A DNA stretch of 40,781 nt from positions 1-40,781 of the forward strand of contig JAGLSL010000012.1 in assembly GCA_023135785.1 (NCBI GenBank), written 5' to 3'. The notes beneath the pieces are model-generated. The model did not search any database, was not told the origin of the DNA, and saw only the letters and a program-made list of their open reading frames with translations. The stretch is from a bacterium. GTDB lineage: Bacteria > CAIJMQ01. Positions within the stretch are counted from its first letter, which is position 1, and the number at the start of each line of letters is the position of its first letter. Positions 7,860-17,432 of the stretch are shown piece by piece. The position numbers and the translations under genes were made by a program.

Positions 7860-8779
7860 TGGACATTTCCCTTAGTTTCTATAAGGACATTTGCGCCGTC
7901 CTTAAGGCCATAATTTCCCTCTATAATTATATCTTCGCCAACACTTAGCCCTTCTATAATCTCTACAAAATCTTTTTGATATATTCCCGTTTCTACTTTC
8001 TTCTTGTGAGCAACAGAACTATTAACAATAAAAACAAATTTGCGGCTATTTTCGCTAAGGACTGCCTTAATGGGTACAATAAGAGAATTTTCTTTTTTCT
8101 CTAATATAATATTCACCCTGGCAAACATTCCCGGCTTAAGCCGATAGTCTTTATTGAGAACCTTTACTTCCACTTCTGATGTCCGAGTGGCAAGGTCAAC
8201 CATAGGGGCAATCCTTGTAATCTTGCCAAGAAAAACCTCGTCGGGATATGCATCTACCCTAACTTTTGCCTCAGCGCTTTCTTTTAATTTGCCTAAATAT
8301 TTTTCAGAGACGTTTACCAACACCTTTACTGTATCAATATTAGCTACCATAATTACCGGAACTCTCATCATCGGACTTACACTCGGCTCGACTTGAGAAC
8401 CTTCATCTAAAAATTTCTTTATTACCGTTCCGTCAATTGGTGATTTAATCAATGCCTTCTCGTATTTCATACCTTCTATATCCCTATCAATCAATACCAG
8501 AACATCATCTTTTTTTACTTTATCTCCTTCCTTAATAAGAAAGCTATCGATCTTTCCCGGAATCTTACTCATCAAGGTCACCATTTCCTGGCCGGCAATA
8601 TTGCCTACGCAAGATATTTGAGCTTCGATTTCACCTTTTATAACCTGAGCTACTTTAACAGTGGAAATTCTCGCCTCTGTTTGACGCCCATCATTATTAC
8701 TTTTTATGCTCCCGATAATCCTAAAGCTACCAAGTAGCACTAAGAAAGCTATCAATATCAAAATTACAGGTTTCTTCAT
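7856..8779 (-). CDS. RND periplasmic adaptor (membrane fusion protein), short form
   Basis: A 307-residue adaptor with an N-terminal membrane anchor (about 4-24) and no lipobox. The barrel-sandwich (lipoyl-like) halves lie at about 55-98 (GKIDSFLIKEGDKV) and 108-125 (IKSPIDGTVIKKF), followed by beta-barrel and membrane-proximal domains. The two lipoyl halves are separated by only about 11 residues, so the long alpha-hairpin that normally reaches TolC is missing. The adaptor of the other operon has it. The protein would bridge the RND pump and the outer-membrane channel, here perhaps through a different contact. The stop overlaps the RND start. Confidence 0.9.
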   Translation of the reverse strand: MKKPVILILIAFLVLLGSFRIIGSIKSNNDGRQTEARISTVKVAQVIKGEIEAQISCVGNIAGQEMVTLMSKIPGKIDSFLIKEGDKVKKDDVLVLIDRDIEGMKYEKALIKSPIDGTVIKKFLDEGSQVEPSVSPMMRVPVIMVANIDTVKVLVNVSEKYLGKLKESAEAKVRVDAYPDEVFLGKITRIAPMVDLATRTSEVEVKVLNKDYRLKPGMFARVNIILEKKENSLIVPIKAVLSENSRKFVFIVNSSVAHKKKVETGIYQKDFVEIIEGLSVGEDIIIEGNYGLKDGANVLIETKGNVQ

Positions 8780-8781
8780 AA

Positions 8782-10203
8782 TTATTCGCCTCCTAATTTT
8801 TCTGCCTTCGCCAAAGCTTGCTCTTTCGCCAAAGCTTTGGAGGATAGGTCAGCAGGCAGGCCTATTGCTTTTTCTAACCTTGCCTGACTCAAAATACAAT
8901 TATATATTGCTTCAAGATGATTTGTCTGGCTTTCAGTTAAAGCCAATTGAGTAGCCAATACTTCTACATTATCTACCCGGCCGTTTCTGTATCCGATTCG
9001 TGTACTGTTCAGACTTTCTTTGGCCTGGATTACTGCTTTCTCTGATACCTTGATCCTCTTTTTAGCCTCTTCTAAATTCAATAGAGCCCTTTTCACCTCT
9101 AAAGCAATCCCATCCCTAAGCTGAGTTTCAAGGTGCCCTAATTCTCTTAAAGCGGCTTTTGCCTGGCCTACCTGTGCTTTAGTCTCACCCCAATTCCAGA
9201 TGTTTACACTAGCGTTTACTCCCACCATCCAATCTTCTTTCCATTTTATAATAGGCTCATCGCCTTTGTGATATTTATAGTTTCCGAAAAGCCCCACTTG
9301 GGGCCAATAATTACTTTGAGCTATTCCAATACCAGCCTTTGCCATCTCAATGTTGTGTCTCATTTTATAGATTTCAGGCCGGTGCTCCTGAGCCTCTTTA
9401 AGTAATTGCTCTAGACTATAGTCCTGTTCTATAACCCTTAATATATCAACTACTTCTATTGACGAATTTAGATTTCTGCCCAATATGGTATTAAATAAAG
9501 ATTTTGCTAACTCAACACCATTTTCGGCTTTGATGAGTGCCTGCTCTACATTTGCCAATTGCACTTCGGTCCTCAAAAGGTCTATATTTGGAACAGTGCC
9601 GGCATTATAGAGACCTCTTACGGTCTCAAGATGAGCCTTCATCTGCTCTACTGCATCCTGACAGACCTTCTTATACTTCTGGGCTACTAATATCCCAAAA
9701 TAGGCCTCCTTAACCTGTAAAATTAGATTTTGCCTTACCTCTTCATAATTATATTTTGTAGCTTCTAAATTGTTTCTTGCCTGCTTATTTAAGGAAAGAA
9801 TTTTCCCTCCCGTAAAGAGTGGCTGCTGAACTACAGCCTGGGCATTATACATATCGTCGTCACCAACTTCTATTGATAGGGCATCGGGTGTAAAAACGCC
9901 TGCTTCCAAATCCAAACTCGGCGATTCGTTTAAATGGGTATAGGAAGATTCTACTTTCAGCTTAGGCAGAAATAAGGTTTTTGTCTCCCAGCTTTTTTCT
10001 TTGGCGCCGGTTATTTTTTCCGAAGCAGCTTTTAACCCGTGATTATTCTCTAATGCTATATCGATACTTTTTTCTAAAGTGAGGAATTTAGGCATATCCT
10101 TATCTTGCTTTTGGTATTCTTGAGCAAAAGAATTTGCAGTCAAAAACATAAAAGAAATTAGAGCAGAAATTACCATATATTTTATTCCAAATAAATTCAT
10201 CAT
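8782..10203 (-). CDS. TolC-like outer membrane efflux protein (pump 1)
   Basis: The 473-residue protein has a signal peptide (about 1-27, ending SFAQ) and the duplicated outer-membrane efflux protein domain. Each half has the long coiled-coil alpha-hairpins (EALKAA-type heptads, repeated LATQLAL/LRTEVQLA segments) flanking short beta strands. It would form the trimeric channel of the TetR-controlled pump. It lies 2 nt upstream of the adaptor gene. Its length is normal for the family. A C-terminal Ala/Lys-rich tail (SKALAKEQALAKAEKL) extends past the conserved end. Confidence 0.92.
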   Translation of the reverse strand: MMNLFGIKYMVISALISFMFLTANSFAQEYQKQDKDMPKFLTLEKSIDIALENNHGLKAASEKITGAKEKSWETKTLFLPKLKVESSYTHLNESPSLDLEAGVFTPDALSIEVGDDDMYNAQAVVQQPLFTGGKILSLNKQARNNLEATKYNYEEVRQNLILQVKEAYFGILVAQKYKKVCQDAVEQMKAHLETVRGLYNAGTVPNIDLLRTEVQLANVEQALIKAENGVELAKSLFNTILGRNLNSSIEVVDILRVIEQDYSLEQLLKEAQEHRPEIYKMRHNIEMAKAGIGIAQSNYWPQVGLFGNYKYHKGDEPIIKWKEDWMVGVNASVNIWNWGETKAQVGQAKAALRELGHLETQLRDGIALEVKRALLNLEEAKKRIKVSEKAVIQAKESLNSTRIGYRNGRVDNVEVLATQLALTESQTNHLEAIYNCILSQARLEKAIGLPADLSSKALAKEQALAKAEKLGGE

Positions 10204-10232
10204 TATATCTTCCTCATTTTTCTTTATTCACG

Positions 10233-10838
10233 TTAGAGCCTTGGAGTAGAAACTATGCCTTCAAAGTAAATCTTTAGGATTATGGGTGCCCTTTCCGAAA
10301 GGGGATACTTCTTGCCTTCAACCTGCCACATATAGATTAACCCGTTGAGCATATTACTCAAGACACCGATTGCACCCTTAATGTCTAACTTTTTAATCTG
10401 ACCCGATATTTGCCCTTCCCGAAAAATCTCCTCCATCTTGCCAATATAGGTATAGTAATGCTGAAAATATCTCTTATACATTCTTTCCTGAAGCTCAATT
10501 GGCGAACGAAGCAGAATTCCAATCATCTCCGGATTACTCTCAAAAAATCTTAAATAAGCTCTTACTGCATTTTCTATTTGCCCTAAAGGACTCTTCCCTT
10601 TTCCAATCTCCCTTAGCACTGAGTCCTTTAAATTGTCGAGCCCCCTCTCGACTGCGGAGAGGAAAAGGTTCTGCTTACTTTCAAAATACTGGTATATTGT
10701 CCCCTTTCCTATCTTTGCCAGATGTGCTACCTTCTCCATAAGGGTCTTGGAGAATCCCTTTTTAGAAAAAACATTAGTGGCTGCATCCAATATCTGCTTC
10801 TTTCTTCTGTCTATAAGCCCTTCTTTTTTACTATACAT
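10233..10838 (-). CDS. TetR-family transcriptional regulator
   Basis: This 201-residue protein has the TetR N-terminal helix-turn-helix (RRKKQILDAATNVFSKKGF at about 12-30, then KIGKGTIYQYFESK at about 43-56) and an all-helical ligand domain. Family members are ligand-released repressors. It is the first gene of the pump 1 operon, and an 18-bp imperfect palindrome sits between its promoter's -10 box and its start codon. It therefore very probably represses its own operon and responds to a pump substrate. Confidence 0.92.
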   Translation of the reverse strand: MYSKKEGLIDRRKKQILDAATNVFSKKGFSKTLMEKVAHLAKIGKGTIYQYFESKQNLFLSAVERGLDNLKDSVLREIGKGKSPLGQIENAVRAYLRFFESNPEMIGILLRSPIELQERMYKRYFQHYYTYIGKMEEIFREGQISGQIKKLDIKGAIGVLSNMLNGLIYMWQVEGKKYPLSERAPIILKIYFEGIVSTPRL

Positions 10839-10873
10839 CCCAAACTTCCATTTCCTTGTCCTCCCAATTTAGT

Positions 10874-10921
10874 TGACCGACCAGTCAGTCATAATATACA
10901 CTATAATAAAAATCGTGTCAA
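10874..10921 (-). promoter_or_regulatory. Promoter and TetR-type operator of the pump 1 operon
   Basis: On the minus strand, TTGACA (10916-10921), a 17-nt spacer and TATATT (10893-10898) make a near-consensus promoter. Directly downstream, 10874-10891 is an 18-bp imperfect palindrome with half-sites TGACTGACT and GGTCGGTCA, the style of TetR-family operators. A repressor bound there would cover the transcription start. Confidence 0.85.
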
Positions 10922-11057
10922 TAGGTTGTTGGATTAAAACTCCCCAATTTTTCTATGTTCCTTTCGCATGCTGCAAAAATTTTTGAGGAAACTTTTCTAA
11001 AAGTGGAAAAGAAAATACTAAAAGGACAGCAGGAAGGAAAGCCAGAATGTTATTTTT

Positions 11058-14000
11058 TTAACCTGACTTGCGTTGTCTTCTTTTTTCATACAGAAAATAA
11101 AGCAGCGGGATAACAAAAAGAGTGAGCATCAAGGCGCTGAATGCTCCCGATATAACTGTAACACCCATAGGCGATTTAAAAGCAGTAGCTTTGCCAACAC
11201 CAAAAGCAAGGGGGATCATTGCGGTAATCGTAGTAAAGGTCGTCATAAGACACGGCCTTAATCTTACGGAACTTGCTTCCACAATGGCATCAAGCGGTTT
11301 CTTACCCTGCTCAATAAGCGTCTTTGCGAAATTAATAATAAGGATGCCATTGTTCACACCTATACCGGTTAGAATCATAACTCCAAGAAGACTAAACATA
11401 TTAATGGTCTTGCCAAAAATAAAAAGACCGAAAAGTATTCCAATCATTGCCAATGGTAAAGCTGAGATTATAATGAACGGTTCGAACCAACTTTCGAATT
11501 GGGCTGCCATTACCAAATAAACGAGAATAATGGCGATAAGTATGGCAGTTCCTATATCGCGAAAAGCCTCCTGCATCATCTTTATATTTCCACCCGTATT
11601 TAAATTGACCTCACGAGGAACATTTATTTCTGTCAGTTTTCTCATAAATTCATTTGCTACAGTTCCCACAGGTTTATTGGTATTAGCGGTGAGAGTAATG
11701 CTTGGTTGACGATTATATCTTTGTCTTTGAGTAGGACCTGATGTTTCCTGTATGTCGGAAATTTGTTTTAATAAAAATATGTCGTTCATTCTGTTGGATA
11801 AAGGAATATTCTCTAAAACCTGTCTTTGTTTTTTCAATTTTTCGGGTATAGTGACGCGTATATCATATTCGTTTTCACCCTCGCGAAACGTTGTAGGCAC
11901 AATACCTTCCAAAGCCGCGCGCACATTTAACGCCACAGAATTAACATCCATATCAACATCTGCTAATTTTGCGCGATTGATTGTAAAATTTATTTCGGGT
12001 TTTCCGGGATGATAAGAATAATCCGCATCCAAAATACCGGGCGTATTTTGTAAAACTTTTAGAATGTCCTTTGCCGCGCTTGTAACAATTTCATGGTCTG
12101 GTCCGGTAACATAATATGTAATTGGCGCGCCGCCGCCGCCAACACTTGAGCTTATTTCTTGAACATTAATAGTGGCTCCCGGCAAAGACGCAAGAAAATG
12201 TTTTGTATCCTTTAACAATTCTACCGCCGAGAGGCTTCTATCATCTTTCCAATTGATTACTATTTGCGCATATTCGGGTCCCTGAGAGCCGACACTAACC
12301 TCTCCGCCTGAAACTGCGCCGATAGTGGTAAAAGTGCTGTCCAGTTCCGGAATTGTTCTCAACTTTTCTTAAATTTGCTTTACCATAGATTGTGTTTTTT
12401 CTAAATTTGTCCCGGCCGGCATTCTTATCGTTATGGAAGAAACGCCTTGGTCCGTTTGGGTGGCAAATTCCGACCCGATCATAGGAAGAAGCGCAATACT
12501 TGCAATTAGGAGTCCAATAACGATTCCAAAAACTAATTTAGGCCGTTTTAATACAATGGGCAAAAAATCTTTATATTTGGCTTTTAAAAGTAAAAACCCC
12601 TTTTCCCACTGTCTTGATAACCAAGTTTCTCTGGTAACATGTAAAAATTTGCTTGATAACATGGGAATTAATGTAAATCCGACACAAAAAGCAATGATTG
12701 TGGCAAAAATTTGCACCAGACCGAATTCTTTGAAGAACTGCCCCATCAGTCCCGCCATAAACACAATAGGCAAAAAGACCACAATATTGGTGCAAATAGA
12801 AGCAATCACAGCAGGGGCAACCTCCATAGTAGCTTCTTCAGCCGCCTGTTTTAAATTTTTACCCAATTCTTTCGTATGCCTGTGAATATTTTCCAGAATA
12901 ACTATGGAACTATCGATAAGAACTCCTACGCATAAAGCTAAACTTGTAAGTGTAAGAATATTAAAACTAAAACCCGTCATATACATAAAAAACATAGTCC
13001 CTATAAGCGAGACCGGTATTGTTATGCTGACAATCAATGTGCTTCCTACTCCGTGCAAGAATAAAAACAGAACAATACCCGTAATAATAACCCCTAAAAA
13101 CAAATTGCTCCTGACATCCGCAACAGCGTTTCTTATAAATAAAGAATCGTCAACGACCACTTTTAATTCATAACCCTCCGGCAAAACTTCATTAAGTCGA
13201 GCAATTTCCGACCTTACATTATCCACAACTTCAATTGTATTTGAATCCGGTTGTTTCTGGATAGTCAATGAAACTGCGTCTTTTCCGTCTATCCTTGCAG
13301 TATCTCTGACTTCAGCATAGGTATCTTTTACTTCGGCTAAACTTGAAAGATTCACTTTTCTCGTCTGTCTGGTTCTCTGGTCCATCAAAGGGATTTCAAG
13401 AGAACTTATCTGCGATATATCAGTAAATTCGGCATCTGTTCTGCCGGATATTTCTAAATCCCCGCTGGAAAAATGACCTGCGGGCAAATTTACGTTTTCA
13501 GATTTCAACCTATTAGATATATCAAGTAAAGTTATCCCATAAAATTTGAGTTTATCCGGCACCGCTTCCACTCTTATTTCCCGCCTTAATCCGCCTACGA
13601 TGTCAATATTGCCGACCCCCTTGACCGTTTGAAGAATTGGTTTTATGTTATCTTTTGCCTGCTGATAAACACTTTGCAAATCAGGGCCTGAAAAAGCTAT
13701 ATAAAGAATAGGGCTTGCGTTAATGTCGAGTTTAAGAATTTCGGGTTCTTTCACATCGTCAGGTAATTGCTCTCTTATGGAAGAAACTTTTTCTCTGACA
13801 TCCGAAGCAGCCACATCTGCAGAAACATCCATAGTAAATTCACAGATAATAATTGAAACTCCTTCCGACGATACGGATTGAATATTTTTCAAATTATTTG
13901 TTGTGCTAATTGCATCCTCGAGAGGTTTTGATATCAACGTTTCTACCTGGTCGGGACCTGCGCCCGGATACAAAGTTTTAACCGTAACGTAAGGAAGGTC

Positions 14001-14120
14001 GACATTGGGCATAAGCGTAACATTTAACTTGAATGCCGAATATACGCCTATAACCGCCAATGCCAAGAAAAAGACGGAAATAAAAACCGGTTTATTTATA
14101 GCTATTCTGGGTAAATTCAT
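11058..14120 (-). pseudogene. RND efflux transporter (pump 2) interrupted by one in-frame stop
   Basis: Residues before and after a single TAA (12369-12371) together make about 1020 residues in one frame, a normal HAE-type RND permease. The junction reads SMVKQI, stop, EKLRTIPELDSTF with no frameshift. The first part holds the N-terminal span, the first porter loop and TM2-6 with GVLIDSSIVILENI (Asp kept, next residue Ser). The second part holds the rest of the second porter loop and the C-terminal membrane block (GVNNGILIINF). A TTG six codons after the stop could restart translation, but half a pump should not work. The stop could also be a sequencing error or be read through. A Shine-Dalgarno GAGG precedes the ATG at 14120. 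The gene follows its own adaptor gene. Confidence 0.9.
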
Positions 14121-14185
14121 AAAATAATCCTCGTTATCAAAAAATGAATAGAAATATATGGAAATATATTGCCTTGTTACAACGC

Positions 14186-14218
14186 ATTTCTATCATATTT
14201 CTACCGTATTTCTATGTA
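14186..14218. repeat. Three 11-bp phased repeats upstream of the pump 2 RND gene
   Basis: ATTTCTATCAT, ATTTCTACCGT and ATTTCTATGTA follow one another with an exact 11-bp period, one helical turn. Further upstream on the same strand, TAGAAATATATGGAAATATA (about 14148-14168) could pair imperfectly with them. The stretch lies in the 154-nt gap between the adaptor and RND genes. Confidence 0.6.
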
Positions 14219-14274
14219 TATCCACTGTGGATTTAATTGTCTCCTTGCACACTGCTTAAAGTATAAACTTCAAA

Positions 14275-15417
14275 TTAGTTTCCTTCTATAACCTTTACAA
14301 GTGAACCTTCTTTAACATTCTCTTTCCCGAAGGTTATAATTTTAGTTCCAAAATCTATCCCCGATATAATTTCAAACTTATCCTCAGACCTATTGCCCAA
14401 TTTTACCTGCTTTTTTACTGCATGGTTATCTTCGACAGCAAACACAAAATATTCCATACCTTCTTTTATCAGCGCCTTGTTTGATAAGGTCATAATATTT
14501 TCCTTTGTGTCGACCAAGATTTTACCCTGCAAAAAAATTCCGGGAATTATATTGTTGGACATGTCTTCAAAGTTTATATATACGTCAAACAACCTCGTAT
14601 TTGCGTCCGGAGCGCCGGAAATTCTTGTAACTTGCCCTTTTAATTGTTTAATGGTCGACACATCAAGTGTTAGTATTGCGCGCTGACCGATTTGTAAACC
14701 GGAAATATCCTTTTCGGCAACTTTTACTTGAGCATTTAACTTTTGAGGGTTATATAGGCTGATTATAGATTGCCCTGGGCTAATAATTTCACCGACATCG
14801 GCTCTTCTTATCCCCACAACTCCGTCAAAAGGAGCAAATATGCCGTGGTCTTGGATATTCACATCTACTATTCTTAAATTATCTTTTGCAACTTCAAGTT
14901 GAGCATAAGCGGATTCAAGAGTTTGCTTTGCAGTTTTAAAATTCAGTTCAAATTGCTCCAATTCTCTTTTAGAAATCGTGCCATCTTTGAACAAATTACG
15001 CATCCTATCTAAGTTTCGCTTTACATCTTCAAACTGCGCTTGAGACTGATTTAGATTATTTTCAGCAATTTTTACCTGATTTTGCGCTTGGGTTTTTTGA
15101 ATTTCTAAAGAAGAAGTATCTATTTCAACTAGTTTTTCCCCGTCTATAACAACATCACCTGCATCTTTATGAAATTCTAATATTCTGCCCCCAGCTTTAC
15201 TCGAAAGATATGCATCCTCCTCACTGCCTACTCTGCCTGTTACATTAAGAAATTCGAGCAAAGAATCAGGTCTAATTTCAACTGCTTCTACGGGAATCCC
15301 TTCTTTTTCTTGAATTTGAGTAATACTTAGAGGTAATTTCGCGTTAAATTTTTGAATTATTATTAAAGCAATTACTCCCAACAAAAGTACTGATATTATG
15401 ACTGTTATTTTTCTCAT
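14275..15417 (-). CDS. RND periplasmic adaptor with alpha-hairpin (pump 2)
   Basis: The 380-residue adaptor has an N-terminal signal anchor (about 5-22). The first lipoyl half (EDAYLSSKAGGRILEFHKDAGD) is followed by a 70-80-residue coiled-coil hairpin (about 108-185, rich in Gln/Asn/Glu heptads), the second lipoyl half (IFAPFDGVVGIRRADVGE), and beta-barrel and membrane-proximal domains. It would link the pump 2 RND permease to its TolC-like channel. A Shine-Dalgarno GGAGAG lies inside the end of a decayed upstream ORF whose TGA overlaps this ATG (ATGA). The gene itself is intact although its partner permease is interrupted. Confidence 0.92.
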   Translation of the reverse strand: MRKITVIISVLLLGVIALIIIQKFNAKLPLSITQIQEKEGIPVEAVEIRPDSLLEFLNVTGRVGSEEDAYLSSKAGGRILEFHKDAGDVVIDGEKLVEIDTSSLEIQKTQAQNQVKIAENNLNQSQAQFEDVKRNLDRMRNLFKDGTISKRELEQFELNFKTAKQTLESAYAQLEVAKDNLRIVDVNIQDHGIFAPFDGVVGIRRADVGEIISPGQSIISLYNPQKLNAQVKVAEKDISGLQIGQRAILTLDVSTIKQLKGQVTRISGAPDANTRLFDVYINFEDMSNNIIPGIFLQGKILVDTKENIMTLSNKALIKEGMEYFVFAVEDNHAVKKQVKLGNRSEDKFEIISGIDFGTKIITFGKENVKEGSLVKVIEGN

Positions 15418-15651
15418 CTATTCTCTCCTATTTTAGTAACTATAAATTTTGCAATACCTGAAACAAAAGCAAGTATTATGCAAACTATTCCCAAGCGAAT
15501 CGAGAAATTACCACACTATGAGCCATACATCCGGATTCCAGCCCATGTTGCACAAATGGACTAAGCTGAGTAGCACTCAGTAATAAACAGTGTTCCTGCA
15601 AAACCACTCAACAGAGTGAAAATTCCTAAGATATCCTTAATATTTTTTCAT
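15414..15651 (-). pseudogene. Decayed small membrane-protein gene in the pump 2 operon
   Basis: Between the TolC-like and adaptor genes, one frame reads as a hydrophobic protein with two likely membrane spans (KDILGIFTLLSGFAGTLFI and RLGIVCIILAFVSGIAKFIV). Two in-frame TAG codons interrupt it. Its probable ATG (15651) is in another frame unless one base is removed from a run of six A residues. Its TGA overlaps the adaptor ATG, the normal sign of translational coupling, so it was probably once a real gene. I do not recognise a family. Confidence 0.5.
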
Positions 15652-15660
15652 TTTCAATTT

Positions 15661-16935
15661 TTAATCTTTAATTTTTGCTCCCATCGCTCTTTCAAGTTGC
15701 GAAAAGGCAATATTATATCCATAAAGAGCTTGATAATAACTTGTTCTTGCCTGACTAAGTAAAACCTGCGCATCCAAAACGTCCGTATTTGTCGAAAGCC
15801 CCTCTTTGAATCGCAATGAAGTATCGCGGAAATTTTTCTCGGCTTCTTTTACTGCTATCTCCTGCACTTTTATCTTTTCTTTTTCCGATAGCAATGTGAA
15901 ATACGCTTGTCTTACTTCAAGTTCTATATTATTTACAAGAAGTTCTAAACTGCTACGCGCTTGCTCAAATTGAGCTTTTACCTTTCTAACTTCGTTTAAA
16001 TTTTCTCCCCAGTCCCATATATCCATTTCTACCGATACAATTGCGCTCCAGGATTCTTTCCACTCATCTATAGGAACCTCCGCTCCTTTAATTTTATCCC
16101 ACTTTCCGATAAGCGAAACTTGAGGCAGAAAAGAAGAACGTGAAATGCTTACTCCGCTTTGTGAAATTTTCATCCTGCTGTTGGCTTCTTTTATTTCAGG
16201 TCTTGAATTAATTGCTTGGCGCATAGCCAAAGAAAGGTCAATATTATAATCATCTAAATATAGTACATCTTCTATCATTACCTCTTGCCCGAGGTTTCTA
16301 TTCAAAAGACTGTTAAAATAAGATTTTGACAATTCTAAGGCATTATTTGCATCTATTAGGCTCTGCCGAGCGTTTGCTAAAGCAACTTTTGCTCTTAAAA
16401 CTTCAACTTCGGAAACAAGCCCCTCTTTAAAATATGCTTCTACGGTATTAAGATGAGCCTTTGTTAAAGTTACTGACTCTTGTGCTACTTGCTTAATTTT
16501 CCCCGTGCCCAAAACTTGGAAATACGCCTTTTTAACCTCCAAAATCAGATTATTTTGGGTCGATTCTAAGTAGCTTTGACTCACTTTAAGGTTTTCATTT
16601 TGCAAATTATATGCAGGCAAAAGACCCCCGTGAAAAATAGGCTGTACTAAATTCAGATTGTAATCGTAAATCTCATCATCGCTTAAAACCACTGATGCCA
16701 TTTCGCTTTTTTCATCTAAACGCGTATAAGAAGAAGAACTGTAAATTTTAGGAAAGAAATAGCTTAACGCCTGGTTTTTTTCCGCTTGCGCTTCTTTTAT
16801 TTTTTCATTGGCTAATTTTATGGATGCGTTATTCTCCAACGCAATAGATACACTTTGTTTGAGAGTAAGCACGTCCCCCTGCGCAAAGACAAAAAACGGC
16901 AAACTAAATATAACCAAAAAAATGGATTTTTTCAC
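15661..16935 (-). CDS. TolC-like outer membrane efflux protein (pump 2)
   Basis: A 424-residue protein with a signal peptide (about 1-18, ending FVFAQ) and the duplicated outer-membrane efflux protein domain with long coiled-coil hairpins (LENNASIKLANEKIKEAQAE; LEVKKAYFQVLGTGKIKQVA, and the equivalent segments in the second half). It is a paralogue of the pump 1 channel and shares its order of motifs. The start is a GTG overlapping the MarR stop (GTGA), so it is translationally coupled to the regulator. It would be the channel for pump 2. Confidence 0.92.
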   Translation of the reverse strand: MKKSIFLVIFSLPFFVFAQGDVLTLKQSVSIALENNASIKLANEKIKEAQAEKNQALSYFFPKIYSSSSYTRLDEKSEMASVVLSDDEIYDYNLNLVQPIFHGGLLPAYNLQNENLKVSQSYLESTQNNLILEVKKAYFQVLGTGKIKQVAQESVTLTKAHLNTVEAYFKEGLVSEVEVLRAKVALANARQSLIDANNALELSKSYFNSLLNRNLGQEVMIEDVLYLDDYNIDLSLAMRQAINSRPEIKEANSRMKISQSGVSISRSSFLPQVSLIGKWDKIKGAEVPIDEWKESWSAIVSVEMDIWDWGENLNEVRKVKAQFEQARSSLELLVNNIELEVRQAYFTLLSEKEKIKVQEIAVKEAEKNFRDTSLRFKEGLSTNTDVLDAQVLLSQARTSYYQALYGYNIAFSQLERAMGAKIKD

Positions 16936-17348
16936 AGCAGTTTCTCCATTTTTTTGGTTACCTCCATGAAATTTTTCCTATCTTGGGCAGAAAACCCTTT
17001 AAAAATGGAAATAAACAGTTCGTTGGATTGGTTTTTAATTTTTGATATGACTGTGTTACCTTTAGGCGTAAGAGAGATTATTATTATCCTTCTGTCGGAA
17101 GAAGAAAAATCCCTCTTCACTAATTGCATTTTTACGAGTTTATCAACTAAACCGGTTACAGCCGGAGGAGTTACAAAAAGATAATCAGCAATTTCACGCA
17201 TAGTAGTTTCACCTCTATCATTAAGATGCTCAAGAATATGATATTGGGGAATTGTTATTTCTCCCTGGCTCAATTCGTTAGATAGTTTTGCTCTCATTTT
17301 TCTCTGTAGCCGAGAAATACTTTCTGCTATTTTTTCTATTTCCTGCAT
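16932..17348 (-). CDS. MarR-family transcriptional regulator
   Basis: The 138-residue protein has the MarR winged helix. The recognition region is TMREIADYLFVTPPAVTGLVDKLVKMQLV (in part about residues 55-80), followed by the wing KRDFSSSDRRIIIISLTPKG (about 82-101), with helices at both ends for dimerisation. It leads the pump 2 operon. A nearly perfect 31-bp palindrome overlaps its promoter, so autorepression relieved by a small ligand is likely. No cysteine suited to an obvious redox switch is visible. Confidence 0.92.
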   Translation of the reverse strand: MQEIEKIAESISRLQRKMRAKLSNELSQGEITIPQYHILEHLNDRGETTMREIADYLFVTPPAVTGLVDKLVKMQLVKRDFSSSDRRIIIISLTPKGNTVISKIKNQSNELFISIFKGFSAQDRKNFMEVTKKMEKLL

Positions 17349-17373
17349 AATACCCCCGTAATCCCTCTAAAAA

Positions 17374-17430
17374 CTTAACATTCTTAATAATTAAGAACGT
17401 TAAGTATATCATAAAAACATTTACAGTCAA
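17374..17430 (-). promoter_or_regulatory. Promoter and 31-bp MarR-type operator of the pump 2 operon
   Basis: On the minus strand, TTGACT (17425-17430), a 16-nt spacer and TATACT (17403-17408) form the promoter. The inverted repeat 17374-17404, with arms CTTAAC-N-TTCTTAAT and ATTAAGAA-N-GTTAAG, is perfect apart from one mismatched pair (A/C, position 7 of each arm) and overlaps the end of the -10 box and the start site. This is a convincing repressor site for the adjacent MarR protein. Confidence 0.85.
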
Positions 17431-17432
17431 TC

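Noticed and set aside
10981-11020. ACTTTTCTAAAAGT palindrome as terminator of pump 2
   Set aside because: The stem is A/T only and short, with no convincing U-run on the right strand.
11058-12362. Treating the 3' half of pump 2 as a separate gene
   Set aside because: The frame is continuous with the 5' half except for one TAA, and the only start is a TTG inside a family-conserved region.
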